DNA from: JAVVEH01 sp032251435
GTDB lineage: Bacteria > Verrucomicrobiota > Lentisphaeria > Oligosphaerales > MVZH01
NCBI GenBank assembly: GCA_032251435.1
Contig: JAVVEH010000007.1
Span: 62,001-126,000, forward strand
Reading direction: 5' to 3'
DNA: 64,000 nucleotides
Part shown: positions 61,648-64,000 of the stretch, piece after piece
Position numbering within the stretch: the stretch's first letter is position 1
Layout of the letters: every line of letters starts with the position of its first letter
Notes under the pieces: generated by a model
Seen by the model: only the letters and a program-made list of their open reading frames with translations
What the model was told of the DNA's origin: nothing
The model's database searches: none
Made by a program: the position numbers and the translations under genes

Positions 61648-61703
61648 GGGTAAACTAGCCAATCAAAGCGCCCCAACCAGCCGACGCCATCCGGCCAATT
61701 GAC

Positions 61704-61731
61704 ACGGATGCATCCGGGACGGATGCGCTCC
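61704..61731 (-). repeat. 28-bp dispersed repeat, inverted copy
   Basis: Exact reverse complement of 40272-40299. It lies between the two 72-bp repeats. Confidence 0.8.
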
Positions 61732-61739
61732 AGCGCCGT

Positions 61740-61811
61740 TCGCGCGGGCAATTCTGGACCGGTCGCGTCCCGCGACCATCCGCCATGCCAATTGATCGCC
61801 TCATCCCGGTG
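61740..61811 (+). repeat. 72-bp direct repeat, copy 2
   Basis: The spacing to copy 1 is 164 bp. Together with the internal 28-bp repeat this makes a nested repeat block between prfA and the toxin gene. Confidence 0.88.
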
Positions 61812-61831
61812 TATGGTGCGGGACACCCGCT

Positions 61832-62242
61832 TTATTCAAACGGATTCACGACCCGGACACCGTCAAAAATCTGATCATTGCTTAAATCCTCGGTATACAA
61901 AACCGCGCAATTCAGCTTGCGCGCGGCCACAAGTATCAACGCGTCCCAGAAAGACAGCTGCCAAGCGACACTGCCGTCCACAGCTCTGATGACATCATCC
62001 GGTTCAACAACCGCGGTTTCCATGTGCCGCAGTGTCTGCAGGATATCTTTAGCCCGCAAAGGGTCAATGCCAAGTTTACGGGTGGCGGTGACGTAAAATT
62101 CCTGATGCACCTGAGTTGACAAACAGAGAGCGCCCTCTTCAGACAGCCGCCGGATTAATTGCCGGGCGAGTCCCTGCTTGTCAGGCGTTGCCGAATCCGC
62201 CGCGTACGCCAGAATATTGGTGTCAAGAAAAGCTTTAGACAT
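61832..62242 (-). CDS. PIN-domain toxin (VapC-like)
   Basis: 136 residues with the PIN nuclease core: acidic residues Asp7 (FLDTNI), Glu48 (VHQEFY), Asp100 (FWDALI) and Asp118 (TEDLS) form the magnesium site. VapC-type toxins cleave tRNA or rRNA unless held by their antitoxin. The antitoxin-like gene lies 77 nt upstream on the same strand, a wider gap than usual. It could also be a chromosomal orphan pair. Ribosome site not obvious. Confidence 0.85.
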   Translation of the reverse strand: MSKAFLDTNILAYAADSATPDKQGLARQLIRRLSEEGALCLSTQVHQEFYVTATRKLGIDPLRAKDILQTLRHMETAVVEPDDVIRAVDGSVAWQLSFWDALILVAARKLNCAVLYTEDLSNDQIFDGVRVVNPFE

Positions 62243-62319
62243 CGTGGCGACACCCGGGTGACAGGAAAAGGCTGATTCGACCGATCATCACAGGCGGATC
62301 TCTCCATGGCAGAAATGAG

Positions 62320-62544
62320 TCACACATCGTAAAGCTCTTCTCTAGACCACTTTTTCCCGCTTGAATGACCGCCTCCCTGATCCATCTTCCGGAAACACTC
62401 ATCAACCCAGCCGACGTCTTCTTCCACAACCGTCTTTTTAACCAGTTGACGAACCATGGCGTTCAAGGTGGTATGATGGCGCCGGGCGTATTCCCGGCTC
62501 CGGGATAGCAATTCCGCATCCATGGACAATGTGACGTTAGGCAT
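62320..62544 (-). CDS. probable antitoxin of the PIN toxin (ribbon-helix-helix type)
   Basis: 74 residues starting at ATG 62544, which has a consensus AGGAGG six nt upstream (a second ATG at 62547 is too close to it). The N-terminus NVTLSMDAELLSRSREYARRHH reads as a strand plus helix, like a DNA-binding ribbon-helix-helix. The C-terminal tail is acidic and would bind the toxin. It precedes the toxin gene, the standard order for such pairs. Confidence 0.72.
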   Translation of the reverse strand: MPNVTLSMDAELLSRSREYARRHHTTLNAMVRQLVKKTVVEEDVGWVDECFRKMDQGGGHSSGKKWSREELYDV

Positions 62545-62564
62545 CATAAGCCTCCTGATTTTAA

Positions 62565-63272
62565 GTGCGCAGTCAGTATAACACATATCCTGTGTTCAGG
62601 CAACTGGCACTTGACATATTTAAATATTTTCTTTTTTTGAAAACCCACTCTGACAACCCGGCTTTCGCCCCCACTGATCCGGCCATGCTAGCCGGGCTTC
62701 GCCGAGGGGACTCATTTGTATGGGAAGAGTTTCTCAGTTATCATGACGGGCTAATCCGTATGTGGGCGCGTAACAGAGGTTGTCCCGAAAGCAGTCTGGA
62801 CGACATTTGTCAGGAGACACTGGTCGCACTGGTCAAAGGCCTCCCCACGTTTAAACATTCCGGCAAACCGGGAAGTTTCCACGCATTTGTCCGTCGTATT
62901 GTCCAGAATAAAACGATTGATCTGCTACGCAAGCAGCACCCCCACTCGGAGTTAGAGGTAGAGGAGCACCGGATGTGCGAAACGTGCGCTTGCAAAGCAT
63001 GGGACCTCCCCTGGATTCAGACCCTCCTGAAGCAGTCTCTGAAAAAGATAAAATCGCGACTTGATGAAAATACCTGGGAAGCCTTTTACTTTTATGCTTT
63101 GGAAGGTCAGCCTGTTGAAGACGTGCAACGGCAAATCGGCATAGCCCGTCCTGGAACGGTGTATCAGCAGAAAAGCCGAGTTCTTTCACTCCTGCGAAAG
63201 GAAATCATTGCAACTCTGGAACGCCTGGACGATATGGAACTCAGCCGCGTCCCATCCTGTCGATCGGGGTAA
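62565..63272 (+). CDS. ECF-like RNA polymerase sigma factor
   Basis: Up to 235 residues. Region 2: EEFLSYHDGLIRMWARNRG, then DDICQETLVALVKGLPTF, with FHAFVRRIVQNKTIDLLRK. Region 4: WEAFYFYALEGQPVEDVQRQIG with its helix-turn-helix. The start is unclear. The frame opens at GTG 62565, TTG 62637 is an option, and ATG 62685 (MLAGLRRGDS) is the first ATG; family starts resemble the last two. It is divergent from the antitoxin gene and differs from the other sigma factor in this window (7.5-8.3 kb). Confidence 0.85.
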   Translation: MRSQYNTYPVFRQLALDIFKYFLFLKTHSDNPAFAPTDPAMLAGLRRGDSFVWEEFLSYHDGLIRMWARNRGCPESSLDDICQETLVALVKGLPTFKHSGKPGSFHAFVRRIVQNKTIDLLRKQHPHSELEVEEHRMCETCACKAWDLPWIQTLLKQSLKKIKSRLDENTWEAFYFYALEGQPVEDVQRQIGIARPGTVYQQKSRVLSLLRKEIIATLERLDDMELSRVPSCRSG

Positions 63273-63280
63273 GCCCCGCA

Positions 63281-64000
63281 TCAAAAAAGCCCGGTGACCC
63301 GGCCGCTTTCCGTATCAACATCAATGCGGCGGAAGGCGGGATTGGAGCCGGTTCCCGGCATCAATTTAATGTCGCCAGCCACTGGCACGACAAACCCGGC
63401 GCCATGATACACAAGGACATCCCGGACCGGCAGCGTCCACCCCCGCGGGCGACCTTTCAAGTCGGGATCGTGAGACAGGCTTAGATGTGTCTTCACCATG
63501 CACGTGCCCAGTTTCGCCGCCGCCGGATCCGCTTCCAGTTGTTTCAGTTTCTCAAGCGCCAGGGGTTCATACACCACTCCAGCCGCTCCGTACACTTCCC
63601 GGGCGATCGTGTCTATCCGTTCCCGGACAGGCATATCCATGTCATACAAATAGGTGAATGCGTGTTTTTCCTCACAGGCCTGTTTCACGGCGTCAGCCAA
63701 TTCCAACGCCCCCGCACCGCCGAGAAGCCAATGTTTGGAGACCGCGAATAGCGCCCCAGCGGATTCCGCGGCCGTACGCGCCACGGCGATTTCAGCAGCT
63801 GTATCCGTGTGAAAGCTGTTCAAGCAGACCACGGGACGAACGCCACTTTTCAAGACTGTCTCAATGTGGGCGATCAGGTTGTCACAACCGGCCTCAACCA
63901 ACGGCACATGTTCCTCCGTGTACGCCCGGTCCAAGTCCAGTCCGGGCTTGACCGCTGGCCCCCCGCCGTGCATCTTCAACGCTCGGATTGTGGCGACAAG
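63281..64000 (-). CDS. fhs: formate-tetrahydrofolate ligase, C-terminal part
   Basis: The last ~240 residues of the ATP-dependent enzyme that joins formate to tetrahydrofolate, cut at the window's right edge. LVATIRALKMHGGGP at the edge, then LIAHIETVLKSGVRPVVCLNSF, and the C-terminal PGTGSNPAFRRIDVD are characteristic. The ATP-binding N-terminal part lies beyond the window. Used in one-carbon metabolism (purine synthesis, acetogenic or reverse glycine routes). Confidence 0.95.
   Translation of the reverse strand, partial: LVATIRALKMHGGGPAVKPGLDLDRAYTEEHVPLVEAGCDNLIAHIETVLKSGVRPVVCLNSFHTDTAAEIAVARTAAESAGALFAVSKHWLLGGAGALELADAVKQACEEKHAFTYLYDMDMPVRERIDTIAREVYGAAGVVYEPLALEKLKQLEADPAAAKLGTCMVKTHLSLSHDPDLKGRPRGWTLPVRDVLVYHGAGFVVPVAGDIKLMPGTGSNPAFRRIDVDTESGRVTGLF

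Noticed and set aside
1..64000. A CRISPR array, rRNA operon or ordinary tRNA gene
   Set aside because: No regularly spaced direct repeats with unique spacers, no rRNA-like blocks, and the only T-arm followed by CCA belongs to the tmRNA.

Overview
The window looks like a chromosomal segment of a GC-rich bacterium of the PVC superphylum. The likeliest home is the Lentisphaerota/Kiritimatiellota/Verrucomicrobiota side, but no rRNA is present to prove it. The case rests on many large secreted proteins without close known relatives, two ECF-type sigma factors of the kind common in that group, an FHA-PEGA protein, an M60 peptidase, a SASA-type esterase, and dispersed palindromic repeats. Core genes (leuA, leuB, rnr, gap, tmRNA, rpsO-pnp, rpmE-prfA, fhs) alternate with accessory stretches.

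Left part (1-21 kb). Positions 1-6,000 hold broken or invaded genes: a retron-like reverse transcriptase interrupted by an in-frame TAG, a metG fragment without its 5' half, a 47-bp tandem duplication, a 1,049-residue secreted protein, and a HAD phosphatase cut off right where that protein begins. An M48 protease and a sigma factor follow. Next come a tight five-gene cluster of membrane and secreted proteins (8.7-14.7 kb, ending in a WD40-like protein) and a run of small lipoproteins and secreted proteins to 20.8 kb, nearly all unrecognised.

Middle (21-48 kb). This holds an AraC regulator, a PHP phosphoesterase, an FHA-PEGA membrane protein and ComEC/Rec2, then leuA. leuA sits behind a classical attenuator: a 29-codon leucine-rich leader peptide followed by a terminator hairpin. 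Between comEC and leuA lies a candidate small-RNA gene with its own consensus promoter, a long closing stem, a GNRA-capped arm and a terminator. Further on are a secreted esterase, leuB-rnr, an M60 metallopeptidase, a large protein with an embedded HPr-like domain next to rlmA, a 2,095-residue secreted protein, and gap.

Right part (48-64 kb). This holds a Gfo/Idh/MocA oxidoreductase, a zinc-ribbon membrane protein, tmRNA with two identical 51-bp direct repeats at its 3' end and a GIY-YIG gene, an unrecognised 527-residue protein, a repeat-rich gap, and a NahK-like sugar kinase. After these come rpsO-pnp (PNPase with two S1 domains and a long leader hairpin), rpmE-prfA, a PIN-domain toxin with antitoxin, a second sigma factor, and the 3' part of fhs running off the window.

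Functionally the window combines leucine synthesis (leuA, leuB), RNA turnover and translation quality control (rnr, pnp, tmRNA, prfA, rlmA), central metabolism (gap, fhs) and a large exported proteome. Palindromic elements of one family at about 19.4, 32.1, 54.9 and 55.0 kb, plus other dispersed repeats, mark the accessory intervals.
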